Assembly (NCBI RefSeq): GCF_009913235.1 | Contig: NZ_CP047897.1 | Location: 62,001-126,000 of the forward strand | Direction of reading: 5' to 3' | DNA: 64,000 nt | DNA from: Nibribacter ruber | GTDB taxonomy: Bacteria; Bacteroidota; Bacteroidia; Cytophagales; Hymenobacteraceae | Shown: one piece after another, positions 46,100 to 55,025 of the stretch | Layout: each line of letters starts with the position of its first letter | Numbering within the stretch: the first letter of the stretch is position 1 | Program-made: the position numbers and the translations under genes | Notes under the pieces: generated by a model | Told to the model about the DNA's origin: nothing | The model's input: the letters and a program-made list of their open reading frames with translations, nothing else | Databases searched by the model: none

Positions 46100-46446
46100 A
46101 AACGGGAAGCGTATTGATGTTGATGCTCTTAAGTTAGAAAAAAGATTTACAGCCGGTTGCGTTTGCTATAAAAAATTGTGGAGGGGTGTCTTTTCTAGCA
46201 GCAAATTGAGATGCGCATTTTCCTAAAAACGGAGACCTGCAAGCTGAGCATTTTATTGACCGAAAGTATTCGCCTTTGGTGGAGTTATTTTAAACAACCT
46301 CATGGTAAAAGCTTTTCTATTGGTTGGTAACAATACCAAAAAGGGCAGAGGGTAATCGCTTACTTTTGCAATACAATTTCCGGTTCAGGCGTCTGCCACT
46401 GGCTCTACCTTTCGCTTTAAAAATGCGGATTTGCCATTAAGATGCG
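46100..46446. other. Gap between DUF5694 gene start and MsrB end
   Basis: No gene seen. A perfect -7-like motif TACTTTTG (46361-46368) points to the plus strand, although no plus-strand gene follows for 740 bp. Confidence 0.5.
46361..46368 (+). promoter_or_regulatory. Orphan TAnnTTTG -7-like element
   Basis: TACTTTTG followed by CA, a common context of Bacteroidota promoters. There is no TTTG at -33 and no gene downstream; transcription from it would run antisense through msrB. Confidence 0.3.
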
Positions 46447-46902
46447 TTAATCTATAGGCAATGTATGCTTGATCAGCGAAGCAGAGTTGAGGCAGAATCT
46501 AAGTCCAGCCGGGGCCGGTCCGTCTGGAGATACGTGACCCAGATGCCCATTACATACGTTGCACCTTACTTCTACACGATGCATGTGGTGGCTGTCATCA
46601 AACAAGTATTTGCAGGCGGCTTTGGAGACCGGTTGGGTAAAGCTGGGCCACCCCGAGATGGCGTGATACTTGGTGTCTGCGGAGAAGAGCAGACTGCCGC
46701 AGCCGGCGCAGGAAAAGTCGCCGGGCTCGTAGTTTTTGCAGAAGGCGTTTCGGTAGGGAGGCTCGGTGCCGCGTTCCCGCAGGATGGCGTATTGGGCCGG
46801 GGAGAGCCGCTGCTGCCATTGTTCCTCGGTCTGTTCCACCCGCCTGGGAGGTTCTGGGTTGCCGTATTTGGCGTAGCTGATGATGTCTTTCCAACGGAGC
46901 AT
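46447..46902 (-). CDS. msrB: Peptide methionine-R-sulfoxide reductase MsrB
   Basis: 151 aa. Both zinc CxxC pairs are present (CAGCGSLLF and CNVCNGHLGHV). The catalytic Cys is in RFCLNSASL near the C-terminus. GTEPPYRNAF and ISGWPSFTQP are conserved substrate-site blocks. There is no signal peptide, so it is cytoplasmic. It reduces methionine-R-sulfoxide in proteins. Palindrome copy 21 lies between it and the divergent gene at 47103. Confidence 0.95.
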   Translation of the reverse strand: MLRWKDIISYAKYGNPEPPRRVEQTEEQWQQRLSPAQYAILRERGTEPPYRNAFCKNYEPGDFSCAGCGSLLFSADTKYHAISGWPSFTQPVSKAACKYLFDDSHHMHRVEVRCNVCNGHLGHVSPDGPAPAGLRFCLNSASLIKHTLPID

Positions 46903-46964
46903 TCTGGGTCACGGCGGGTACGTACAAGTGAAACGCAGCAAAAGGCTTTTCGTTTTAAAGGGCA

Positions 46965-47016
46965 GACTTGCCGTTTTTGGCTTGTTTTCCAGAAAACAAG
47001 CCAAAAACGGCAAGTC
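46965..47016. repeat. Dispersed palindrome, copy 21 (24-bp perfect arms)
   Basis: GACTTGCCGTTTTTGGCTTG plus TTTT pairs with its complement ending CGGCAAGTC, loop CCAG. It lies between divergent genes. Confidence 0.96.
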
Positions 47017-47039
47017 GCGCAGGGTTCGGGCAGAAACCG

Positions 47040-47047
47040 TACCTTTG
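47040..47047 (+). promoter_or_regulatory. -7 promoter element (TACCTTTG)
   Basis: A perfect TAnnTTTG match 55 bp before the ATG of the 47103 gene. A -33 element is not obvious. Confidence 0.55.
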
Positions 47048-47102
47048 CGGGCATACCACCGATTCTGGCCAGCAGACACGGTTTCTTCTTACGCATCTCC
47101 TT

Positions 47103-47534
47103 ATGAAAATTGTAGGCAACATCTTAGACATCACCCACAAGCGCGATACCCAACACCAAGGAATTGAGGTGCACCTGGACCGTGTGGAATACATCATGTT
47201 TAAAAAGGATGGCCACTACCGCCAGGACTTCAACTACATAGACGACCTGGATGCTCCCCTGGTCATCACCGGCGACCGTCTGGCCAGAATCATTGACAAA
47301 AAACTGCCTGAAGGCGAGTATGACTTCAAAGTCTATGACTTGGTGGAGGGTGAGTATGTAGAGAACCCAGACAAGTTTCTATCCATTCTGCTCATCTATG
47401 ATTTTGAAGAAAACCAGCACATCTTAAGCTCACTGGAATATTCTGAAACCGTGCCCGTTGAGGAATTCAAAAAGATAAAAGGTGCCCGGGAGAAAGAGAA
47501 AATTGCCAGAAAGAACAAGGCGAAGCGTAGGTAA
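47103..47534 (+). CDS. Small soluble protein of unknown function, 143 aa
   Basis: I choose the ATG at 47103 (MKIVGNILDITHKRD), not the longer frame from 46968, because that stretch lies over palindrome copy 21 and is not protein-like. The product is acidic/mixed alpha-beta with DRVEYIMFKKDGHYRQDFNY and a basic tail KREKIARKNKAKRR type. No domain recognised. A good -7 element precedes it. Confidence 0.7.
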   Translation: MKIVGNILDITHKRDTQHQGIEVHLDRVEYIMFKKDGHYRQDFNYIDDLDAPLVITGDRLARIIDKKLPEGEYDFKVYDLVEGEYVENPDKFLSILLIYDFEENQHILSSLEYSETVPVEEFKKIKGAREKEKIARKNKAKRR

Positions 47535-47607
47535 ATAATTTCTTGAAAATTTTATAATAACGCATTCTTTATGGAGTTATCTTCTTGTAAGATATACTCT
47601 TAAGGAA

Positions 47608-48315
47608 ATGTGTATGATGCTTCGCTTCCTTTGTTTGCTTTCCTTTTCTTTGCTTACCTCTTCTGTTGCTTCAGCGCAAGCGCAAGACTCATCCCATACC
47701 ATTGACCATAGATTCTATGTGGGGGTTGGTTTCCCGAATTTTCAGTATCGGGTGTTATATGATGACATCCCAAAGAAGCCCAGATTTGTATCTGGAGAGT
47801 TTATTCCCATAGACGTACATCTTGGCTATAAAATTAACAAGAGAGCTAGTGCTCAACTAGGGCTTGCTTATAGTGGCAGAACCAGAGAAAGCCAAACCTA
47901 TGGAGTCCCACTAAATGGAAACGGCCAAACTGTATACCATACTTATTATGACCGCACAAGAGGTATAGGCCTACCCGTAACAGGAAGATTTGTTTTGCTT
48001 AATGCGAACAAGAAAATGCCCATTTATGCAGTAGCTACTTTTACCTCAGCTTATATCTTCAGCCATTTTCGTGAGACTACTACAGAAAATTACATAACCA
48101 CCACTCTTTACGATGAACAGTACAAAGGAATAGATTTATTTACCACTGCAGGTTTTGGACTAAGTTACAGGGTTCAAAAACGGTTGAATGGGAATGTTGA
48201 GTTTTTATTCTTTAAACGAAATCTTACAAGCCCTAATTTTGACATGTATAATGATAGATGGTTTGTAAAGATGATCAAATCGTTGTCTGTGAGCTTCAAC
48301 TATAACTTCAATTAA
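47608..48315 (+). CDS. Outer-membrane beta-barrel protein
   Basis: 235 aa with a signal peptide (LRFLCLLSFSLLTSSVASAQ) followed by alternating strand patterns: RFYVGVGFPNFQYRVLYD, DVHLGYKINKRASAQLGLAY and so on, ending SVSFNYNFN, where a C-terminal aromatic/Phe strand is typical of outer-membrane porin-like barrels. The ligand is unknown. Composition is slightly AT-richer than its neighbours. Start: ATG at 47608, with later ATGs at 47614 and 47617 equally possible. Confidence 0.75.
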   Translation: MCMMLRFLCLLSFSLLTSSVASAQAQDSSHTIDHRFYVGVGFPNFQYRVLYDDIPKKPRFVSGEFIPIDVHLGYKINKRASAQLGLAYSGRTRESQTYGVPLNGNGQTVYHTYYDRTRGIGLPVTGRFVLLNANKKMPIYAVATFTSAYIFSHFRETTTENYITTTLYDEQYKGIDLFTTAGFGLSYRVQKRLNGNVEFLFFKRNLTSPNFDMYNDRWFVKMIKSLSVSFNYNFN

Positions 48316-48372
48316 GGTTTTATCCTCACTATGGCGCAAGCATTCTCTTGTGTCTTGGTAGCCTGTTGTTAT

Positions 48373-49725
48373 TTACCCAAACCGCAAGATAAACGCGGTG
48401 CCCATGCCTTCCACAGATTGTACTTGAATGGTGCCGCGGTGCAGTAAGACAATCTGTTTGCATAAGCTCAGGCCAATACCGCTCCCCGTCTTTTTGGTGG
48501 TGAAGAACGGAATGAAAATCTTCTCCTGCACTTCTTCAGACATGCCATTGCCGTTGTCGGTGAGCTTAATGATCACTTTCTTTTCTGGGTTGGCGTAGCC
48601 GGTGAGCGTGATGGTGGGCTGGGGCTTTTCTTTCACAGCTTCCATGGCGTTCATGACCAGGTTAATGAGTACCTGATCCAACAGGTTCGGATCGGCTTGA
48701 AGCGTGAGGGAAGTATCTTTTAAATCTACTTTGAAGGTAATGCCGCGCTGGGCCAAGGTAGGTTCCAGCAGCCGCTGCAGATTAGAGAAAAGGTCCTTGA
48801 GCAACACCTTCTCTAAGTGCAGGGTGGTGATTTTGCTCAGGTTGCGGTACGTCTCCGCGAACTTCAACAAACCCAGACTGCGGTGCTTTATAGTAGTGAT
48901 GCCTTCTTCCAGATCTTCTAAATCATGAGCGGTGGCACCATTGGTTTTAGTGTCCTGCAAGCGGTTTTTGAGGGTGTTTGCCAAAGAGGAGATAGGCGCG
49001 ATAGAGTTCATGATTTCATGCGTCATCACATTCAACAGTTTCTGCCAGGCTTCGGCCTCATTTTCATCCAAGGCCTCATGCACGTTCTGGAACGCCACCA
49101 GTTTATACCGTGCACCTTCGTTCTGAAAAGACGTGGCAGACAAGAGCATCTTCACATCTCCTTTCTCCAGACTTACTGTTTTGGCCACAGCTATCTTGGT
49201 CTGACCAGGTTGCAGTCCATAAACTGCTTCATAAAAGTTCTGGTCGCGCTTGGCCAGGGAATGAATGGTTTTGAGGTAAGGAATATGCAGTTGTTTCTTG
49301 AAGGACTCGTTCATCATCAAGACCTCGCCGGTGTCCAAATCATACGACAGAATGCCTGTCTCTACCAACTCCAACACCTTCTGCAGATACTGGTGCTGGG
49401 TTTCTTTTTCGCGGTTGATGGTCATGAAAGTAGAGTTGATTTCATTGTAGCCTTTGCGCAGTTGCTGTAACTGCACGGGCGCCTGCTTCTCACTGAAATA
49501 CCTGGAGAAGTCACGGTAATGGACGGCTTCTAGAAACAGCTTCAGCTCTTCCTGGGCCTGCTTTAGAAAGTGTACCAGTTCATGTACCTGGTAGGCAATT
49601 AATGGTACCAAAAACACCAGCAACTCCGACCAGCCTTTCAAAACCACTGGCACGGGAAGGCTGAGCGTAACCAGCAATAACGCCACGCGCAAAAGTAACC
49701 GCCCTTCAAAATTCTTAAATGTCAT
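48373..49725 (-). CDS. Histidine kinase of an NtrC-type two-component pair
   Basis: 450 aa. Two hydrophobic helices at about 10-28 and 34-48 anchor it with almost no periplasmic loop. A PAS-like region lies at about 115-215. The phospho-acceptor is H236 in [17 protein letters not shown]. The ATPase has [18 protein letters not shown] and [13 protein letters not shown]. It overlaps the upstream regulator gene by 11 bp, so the two are co-translated. It lacks a sensory periplasmic domain and may detect an intramembrane or cytoplasmic signal, such as envelope stress. Confidence 0.93.
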   Translation of the reverse strand: MTFKNFEGRLLLRVALLLVTLSLPVPVVLKGWSELLVFLVPLIAYQVHELVHFLKQAQEELKLFLEAVHYRDFSRYFSEKQAPVQLQQLRKGYNEINSTFMTINREKETQHQYLQKVLELVETGILSYDLDTGEVLMMNESFKKQLHIPYLKTIHSLAKRDQNFYEAVYGLQPGQTKIAVAKTVSLEKGDVKMLLSATSFQNEGARYKLVAFQNVHEALDENEAEAWQKLLNVMTHEIMNSIAPISSLANTLKNRLQDTKTNGATAHDLEDLEEGITTIKHRSLGLLKFAETYRNLSKITTLHLEKVLLKDLFSNLQRLLEPTLAQRGITFKVDLKDTSLTLQADPNLLDQVLINLVMNAMEAVKEKPQPTITLTGYANPEKKVIIKLTDNGNGMSEEVQEKIFIPFFTTKKTGSGIGLSLCKQIVLLHRGTIQVQSVEGMGTAFILRFG

Positions 49726-51070
49726 ACTTGCCTAAGCGTCTGTAGAGCGAAGTTCTAGTAATGCCCAGTTCTTTGGCGGCTTTGGTGAGCACGCCGTTGT
49801 GCTTTTCCAGCACCCGAATAATGGTGGCTTTTTCTATTTCTTCCAAGTTGGTTTCGGTGGCAGCTTTTTCTTCCATCAAGCCAGATTCAATAGGGGAGAA
49901 GAGTATGTCTTTGGCTTCCAGCACGGGGCCGTCGGCCATAATCACGGCGCGTTCAATGGCATACTGCAACTCCCGCACGTTCCCCGGAAAATGGTAGCTT
50001 TTCAATTTGTCCAGCGCCGCCTTGGAAAGATCAGGCGTGGTCTTGAAATACTTATTGGCGTAGAATTCGGCGAAGTGCTTTGCCAGCAATACAATGTCAT
50101 TGCCGCGCTTACGCAAAGGCGGCACCACAATCTCCACGGTATTAATGCGGTAGATTAAGTCTTTCCTAAAACGGGCTTCGCTGGCCAATTGCGCCAAAGA
50201 AACGTTGGTGGCGCAGAGCAGGCGCACGTCAATGTTAATCGGATCATTGGTGCCTAGCCGTATGATTTGTCGGTTCTGCAGCACGCTCAGTAATTTAGAC
50301 TGTTGCTGCAAAGAGATGTTGCCAATCTCATCCAAGAAGATGGTACCCGTATGCGCGGCCTCAAATCGACCCGCGCGATCATCCTGGGCATCGGTAAACG
50401 CTCCTTTCTTGTGCCCGAACAGTTCACTCTCAAACAAGGACTCGGTCAAGGCTCCCACGTCTACTTTCACAAACGGCTTATCGGCGCGCAGGGAATGTTG
50501 GTGGATGGCTTTCGCGATGAGTTCTTTACCGGTTCCGTTTTCACCGAGGATGAGAATGTTGGCATCGGTAGGCGCTACTTTCTTTATCTTATAGAAGATG
50601 TCCTGCATGGCTTCAGATTCACCCAACAGTTCAGAACTGATGACCTCTGGGCCTTTTATAGTAATAGAAGAAGCCGAACCTGATTTGTTGCTGATGCTAT
50701 CCTGAATGGTCTGTAACAGCTTGTCATTGAGCCAAGGCTTGACCACAAAATCAAAGGCGCCTTCTTTAAGCGACCGAATGGCCAGGTCAATCTCGCCGTA
50801 GGCGGTAATCATAATGACGGCCGCCTCACTGCCTAAGTGCTTTATCTTCTTTAGCCAGTACAGCCCCTCATTGCCCGTATTGATGGAAGAGACAAAATTC
50901 ATGTCTAGCAAGATGGCGTCAAAGGTGTGCTGTCTCAACAGGGCCGTCAGGTTCTCGGGGTTTTTCTCCGTGATAATTTCCTTGACCATGGGGCGCAGGA
51001 GTAACTTGACCGCCGTCAATACATCTGGATCATCGTCCACCACCAAAACAGAAGCCTTCTTCAATTGCAT
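49715..51070 (-). CDS. Sigma54-dependent response regulator (NtrC family)
   Basis: 451 aa. A receiver domain (1-120, phospho-Asp D56 in FDAILLDMNF), an AAA+ domain (150-385; Walker A GENGTGKELIAKAI near 176-189, GAFTDA at 223-228, Walker B TIFLDEIGNIS) and a Fis-type helix-turn-helix at the C-terminus (LTKAAKELGITRTSLYRRL). The canonical GAFTGA loop has a Gly to Asp change at its fifth residue. It activates sigma54 promoters; a matching promoter lies in the divergent gap. The paired kinase is encoded by the overlapping downstream gene. Confidence 0.94.
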   Translation of the reverse strand: MQLKKASVLVVDDDPDVLTAVKLLLRPMVKEIITEKNPENLTALLRQHTFDAILLDMNFVSSINTGNEGLYWLKKIKHLGSEAAVIMITAYGEIDLAIRSLKEGAFDFVVKPWLNDKLLQTIQDSISNKSGSASSITIKGPEVISSELLGESEAMQDIFYKIKKVAPTDANILILGENGTGKELIAKAIHQHSLRADKPFVKVDVGALTESLFESELFGHKKGAFTDAQDDRAGRFEAAHTGTIFLDEIGNISLQQQSKLLSVLQNRQIIRLGTNDPINIDVRLLCATNVSLAQLASEARFRKDLIYRINTVEIVVPPLRKRGNDIVLLAKHFAEFYANKYFKTTPDLSKAALDKLKSYHFPGNVRELQYAIERAVIMADGPVLEAKDILFSPIESGLMEEKAATETNLEEIEKATIIRVLEKHNGVLTKAAKELGITRTSLYRRLGKYDI

Positions 51071-51164
51071 AATCTTACTAGCTATACCTTACAAGAAACT
51101 ACAATTATGCCATTGTTACAATACGCTGATTTAGAGCCTTAATCTGAAAAGGAGATGTTCATAC

Positions 51165-51180
51165 GCGTGCGATTTCGCAC
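51165..51180. promoter_or_regulatory. Upstream activator site 1
   Basis: GCGTGCGATTTCGCAC contains the perfect palindrome GTGCGA-TT-TCGCAC (51167-51180). It matches site 2 at 13 of 16 positions. Confidence 0.6.
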
Positions 51181-51185
51181 ACATG

Positions 51186-51207
51186 AGGCGCGAAAATGCA
51201 CGCGCCT
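51186..51207. promoter_or_regulatory. Upstream activator site 2
   Basis: AGGCGCG...CGCGCCT palindrome. Its reverse strand holds GCGTGCATTTTCGCGC (51188-51203), close to site 1. The centres are 23 bp apart, about two helical turns. Confidence 0.6.
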
Positions 51208-51255
51208 GCTTTATAGTTTCTGGGTAAAACGCTGAAAATAAGCGATAATCAGTTT

Positions 51256-51270
51256 TGGCACTAGGTGTGC
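51256..51270 (+). promoter_or_regulatory. Sigma54-like -24/-12 promoter
   Basis: TGGCAC (51256-51261), 5-nt spacer, GTGC (51267-51270), with consensus GG-N10-GC spacing. It is about 105 bp before the permease ATG and 60-85 bp after the two activator sites. Confidence 0.6.
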
Positions 51271-51375
51271 GTATAGTTGGGCAGAACCACAAACCAGCAA
51301 TGGCTTTTTAGGGCCCATTGGTTATGTTCACTTGGTCGTTGACGTTTAAAAGGACAGCCTAAATCAAAAGAAACG

Positions 51376-53799
51376 ATGTTCAAGAACTACTTTAAAGTAG
51401 CGTACAGAGGCCTTATCCGGCACAAGGGGTTTAGCATCACCAACATTGCCGGTCTGGCGCTGGGCTTAACCGCCTGCTTGCTCATTGGTCTGTTTGTGTA
51501 TGATGAGCTGCAGTACGATACCTTCGTGCCCGAAGGTGACCGCGTGTACCGCGTTTACAATTATGCCAACCTGGAAGAGACTAATGACCAGATTGCCCCC
51601 GTGCCGCCCATGTTTGGTACTACGCTCAAAGAAAGCTTTCCGGAGGTAGAAACCAGCTTGCGTATTCTCATGCAACCCTGGGATGGCCAGACGCTGGTAG
51701 AGAATGGCAACAAACGGATTTATGAAAAAGGAGGCTTGGACGCAGACCCTACGTTCTTTGAAGTCTTTCCGCATACGTTTATCAGCGGTTCCCCAGAGAA
51801 AGCCCTAGATGACCCGTATTCGGTAGTCATTTCAGATAAGTTTGCTGAGAAAGTGTTTGGCACTACCAATGCGGCTGGCAAGCGGGTGATAATTGACAAG
51901 GAGACGTTCTTGGTGAAAGGCGTTTTTGAAAGCAATCCCAAGTTTCATTTACCCATCAACTTCATCAGGTCGCTTAAAAGATTTGGCTTCAACTCAGAGC
52001 GTATGAGCAGCTGGGGCTGGCAACAATTCTATACTTACATCAAGCTGAAAAAAGGAGCCAGCCCAGATGCCTTGCTAGCTAAGTTTAGGGCAGTGACCAT
52101 AAAGCAGATAGACGACGAGTCCAACAAGCCACATGACTATTTGCCCTATTTCCAGCCCTTGCAGCAGGTCCATTTGTATTCGGCATCCTTCAAGTTTGAC
52201 CAAGTCCTACGGGGCAACATCACCTATGTGAAGGCCTTGAGCATCATTGCCGTCTTCATCTTGCTCATTGCCTGCTTTAACTTCGTGAACCTGGCCACGG
52301 CCAAGTCTCTGCAACGAGCCAAAGAAGTGGGCGTGCGCAAAACCATTGGCGCCAGCCGCTCTCAGTTGATGTTCCAGTTCCTGGCCGAGACGCTTTTGAT
52401 TACCCTTATCAGTGTGATAATAGCTGCCGCTCTTACCTCCTTGTTTCTGCCAGCGCTCAATGACTTCACAGAAAAAGAAATGACCTTCAATGTATTCACC
52501 AGCCCTACGTTGATGCTGATTCTTCTAGTGTTAGTGATAGTAGTAGGCGTGTTGGCGGGTCTGTATCCGGCCATTATATTGTCGGGATTTAAGCCGGTCA
52601 ATGTCTTGAAGGGCGCAGTGGTGAGCGATGGCGGGCCCGGAAAGATTCCGTGGTTGCGCCATGGGTTGATTGTCTTGCAGTTCTCACTTTCCATTTTCTT
52701 AATTATTTGTGCACTGGTGGTATACCAACAGGTGAGCTACTTGCACAACAAGGACTTAGGTTTTAACAAAGACCAAATCATGTTCTTCCCGATGCGCGGT
52801 GACAACATGTATAAGAATTATGAAACCTTTAAAAACGAACTGACCCAATCACCGGCCGTAGCGAGCGCCTCCATTGGTTATGGCTTCCCTGGTGATGCCA
52901 CTGCCGGCGACGGTATTGAAGTCATCAAAGACGGGCAGCGGGAGTACCACGGCGTTTCCCAATTGATGGTAGACCATGACTACATCAAAACGCTGGGACT
53001 GAAACTAGTGGCTGGTAGAGGCTTCTCTAAAGACATGCCCACTGATAAGGACCAGGCATATATGTTGAATGAAACCGCTGTGAAGGAGTTGGGATTAGGC
53101 ACGCCTGAAAAGGCGCTAGGTCAGAAGTTGGAATGGAAAATGTGGACCGATGGAAAGGACACCATTAAAAAAGGCACCGTGATTGGCGTAGTGAAAGACT
53201 TCCACTTCAAAAGCCTATTTGACAAGATGGACCCAACCGTATTGCAGATTTTCCCGGGAGCCAACTGGAAGGTAGCCGTAAAGCTGAAAGGAGACAACGT
53301 GACGGCAGGCATTAACCACGTCAAGTCTGTTTGGAACCAGTTCTCTCCAGAATATCCTATTGAGTACAAATTCATGGATGACAATTTTGCCGCCATGTAC
53401 AAAGCCGAGGACAAGCTCAAGTCTCTGCTCTGGATTTTCACGGGCATGGCCATTTTTGTGGGTTGTCTGGGATTGTTCGGGTTGGCGGCGTACGCGGCCG
53501 AGCGGCGCAAGAAAGAGATTGGCATTAGAAAGATTCTGGGCGCCGAGTCCTCTTCTATTGTCACCCTGTTGGCCAAAGACTTTTTGAAGCTGGTGTTGAT
53601 TGCCGCGGTGTTCGCGTTCCCGGTGGCCTGGTACGCCATGAGCGTCTGGTTGAAGGACTTCGCCTACCGCATTGACATTCCTATCTGGGTATTCTTCGTG
53701 GCTGGTATTCTGGCCTGTGTGGTGGCCTTTGTGACGGTTAGCTTCCAAGCCCTTAAGGCGGCCACGGCCAATCCGGTCAAGAACCTGCGCATGGATTGA
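51376..53799 (+). CDS. FtsX/MacB-like ABC transporter permease
   Basis: 807 aa. It begins with MFKNYFKVAYRGLIRHKGFS then an N-terminal membrane helix (NIAGLALGLTACLLIGLFVYD). A MacB-type periplasmic core domain (about 45-270) and three TM helices of an FtsX domain (near 285-420) are followed by a second copy: another periplasmic domain (about 455-670) and three helices near 680-790. This two-fold architecture is typical of Bacteroidota MacB-like permeases. No ATPase gene adjoins it. A sigma54-like promoter precedes it and the NtrC-type regulator is divergent, so expression is probably controlled by that pair, perhaps in response to envelope stress or peptides. Confidence 0.93.
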   Translation: MFKNYFKVAYRGLIRHKGFSITNIAGLALGLTACLLIGLFVYDELQYDTFVPEGDRVYRVYNYANLEETNDQIAPVPPMFGTTLKESFPEVETSLRILMQPWDGQTLVENGNKRIYEKGGLDADPTFFEVFPHTFISGSPEKALDDPYSVVISDKFAEKVFGTTNAAGKRVIIDKETFLVKGVFESNPKFHLPINFIRSLKRFGFNSERMSSWGWQQFYTYIKLKKGASPDALLAKFRAVTIKQIDDESNKPHDYLPYFQPLQQVHLYSASFKFDQVLRGNITYVKALSIIAVFILLIACFNFVNLATAKSLQRAKEVGVRKTIGASRSQLMFQFLAETLLITLISVIIAAALTSLFLPALNDFTEKEMTFNVFTSPTLMLILLVLVIVVGVLAGLYPAIILSGFKPVNVLKGAVVSDGGPGKIPWLRHGLIVLQFSLSIFLIICALVVYQQVSYLHNKDLGFNKDQIMFFPMRGDNMYKNYETFKNELTQSPAVASASIGYGFPGDATAGDGIEVIKDGQREYHGVSQLMVDHDYIKTLGLKLVAGRGFSKDMPTDKDQAYMLNETAVKELGLGTPEKALGQKLEWKMWTDGKDTIKKGTVIGVVKDFHFKSLFDKMDPTVLQIFPGANWKVAVKLKGDNVTAGINHVKSVWNQFSPEYPIEYKFMDDNFAAMYKAEDKLKSLLWIFTGMAIFVGCLGLFGLAAYAAERRKKEIGIRKILGAESSSIVTLLAKDFLKLVLIAAVFAFPVAWYAMSVWLKDFAYRIDIPIWVFFVAGILACVVAFVTVSFQALKAATANPVKNLRMD

Positions 53800-53806
53800 G
53801 GATGAG

Positions 53807-53850
53807 CGTCGTTTTTGGCCTGTTTTCCGGAAAACAGGCCAAAAACGACG
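53807..53850. repeat. Dispersed palindrome, copy 22 (perfect, no loop)
   Basis: 44 nt, CGTCGTTTTTGGCCTGTTTTC followed directly by its exact complement; the centre is TTCCGGAA. Confidence 0.96.
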
Positions 53851-53952
53851 TCTCCAATAGTAGCTGGAGTTTTTTTGCTTAAGCCGCTTGCTTTTCAACT
53901 CCGTAAAACCTGCTATAGTAGTGAGTAACAGTTCTTACCAAACAAATGGACT

Positions 53953-54204
53953 ATGGCAAAGGAAAGCAGAATCTTGAAAGCATTGTATACCTTGGCAACC
54001 GGCCACGGGAATCCTTTAGAGGCTAGAATCAATCCGGTTGAAATCTCTAAGCAGACGCCCGGTTTGTCACTGGGTGAGGTGGAGCAGGAAATCAGGGATT
54101 TAGACCTGAAGAAGTGGGTGGTGATGGAGCGGTCAGATACCCTGGATATGTACTGCCGGTTTACGCCATTGGGTTTGCAGGAAGCAGAGAAATATGCCAG
54201 CTGA
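53953..54204 (+). CDS. Small winged-helix-like protein
   Basis: 83 aa: RILKALYTLATGHGNPLEARI is helical, ISKQTPGLSLGEVEQEIRDL fits a helix-turn-helix, and WVVMERSDTLDMYCRFTPLG resembles the wing. It may bind DNA or be a protein-interaction module. It sits between two palindrome copies. No homologue recalled. Confidence 0.65.
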   Translation: MAKESRILKALYTLATGHGNPLEARINPVEISKQTPGLSLGEVEQEIRDLDLKKWVVMERSDTLDMYCRFTPLGLQEAEKYAS

Positions 54205-54213
54205 AACTTCTTG

Positions 54214-54261
54214 TTCTTCGTTTTTGGCTTGTTTTCTGGAAAATAGGCCAAAAACGAAGAA
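54214..54261. repeat. Dispersed palindrome, copy 23
   Basis: TTCTTCGTTTTTGGCTTG with right arm ATAGGCCAAAAACGAAGAA; the outer TTCTT/AAGAA arm is specific. It lies between convergent genes. Confidence 0.92.
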
Positions 54262-54262
54262 T

Positions 54263-54631
54263 TTATTCTTGCGTTTGGGCAGTGCTGTTGAAATTCTCTA
54301 ACGGCAGTTCCAGCTCCTGGCCAGTCATCACAAAGAAGAAGTTCTGCAGTTGATGCACATATTCTACCGGCGCACTGGTGGCAATGTACCCACCGTTGAA
54401 CACAATCTCATTGTACTCGGGGTCCAGGGCCCACTGGCTTAGCTCTGGGAACGTGAATTCATGCTCCAGGTCATTGTAGGTGGCACCGGTAAGCCATTCT
54501 GGGGTAAGCGGAATAGGCGCGAAGGACACGGGTTGGCCAGACAGGAGGGCAATCAGGCGGGGCGCGTCAATCGCCACGGGCCTGCCAGCCTCCAAAACCA
54601 GATTTCCTAACCGTACTTCGTTCGCAAACAT
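54263..54631 (-). CDS. Small conserved-looking protein, 122 aa
   Basis: MFANEVRLGNLVLEAG... ends with a segment APVEYVHQLQNFFFVMTGQEL. I recall a VHQLQN-FxxTGxEL pattern in many small Bacteroidota and phage-linked proteins, function unknown. It is cytoplasmic and acidic. The ATG at 54631 is the likely start. Confidence 0.7.
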   Translation of the reverse strand: MFANEVRLGNLVLEAGRPVAIDAPRLIALLSGQPVSFAPIPLTPEWLTGATYNDLEHEFTFPELSQWALDPEYNEIVFNGGYIATSAPVEYVHQLQNFFFVMTGQELELPLENFNSTAQTQE

Positions 54632-55025
54632 TCTGCAATATAAGGGTATTCTCCTTTTGACAAAGGAAACCGCCCAGCCACATGGCCGAGGCGTATTTTA
54701 CCTAACCTAGATACCACTCACATTATTGTATATCCTGCTGGTTCCTGAAAATAATTTAGCCATCCAAGAAAAGTAACCTGCACCCTGAAAATCAAGGATT
54801 TCTTATAAGCCAAATACATATATAACATACTGCTTTTACTTGCAAAACAACCTTTACTAATTTTAAACCATGAATTTTTGCCTGAAACTGCAACTTTAAG
54901 CTCCCTAAAAATTTTTTAAATAAATTTCAATTTTCGGGCCTGACCGTGCAACTGTTGTGCCTCGGTTTAGTCCTTAGAATATACTTTCAAACTAACCTAA
55001 CCTCTACACTTCAAACACATTTCCT
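54632..55025. other. Intergenic region before the TonB receptor
   Basis: About 390 bp, AT-rich near 54790-54950, with no gene or palindrome. It likely carries the promoter of the receptor gene and of the divergent small gene. Confidence 0.55.

Larger units (their letters stand above)
51071..51375. other. Divergent regulatory region of response regulator and permease
   Basis: About 300 bp with two palindromic sites and a sigma54-like promoter, listed separately. No gene is seen. Confidence 0.7.

Noticed and set aside
46968-47102. N-terminal extension of the 47103 protein
   Set aside because: It lies across palindrome copy 21 and a -7 element; the ATG at 47103 is the better start.
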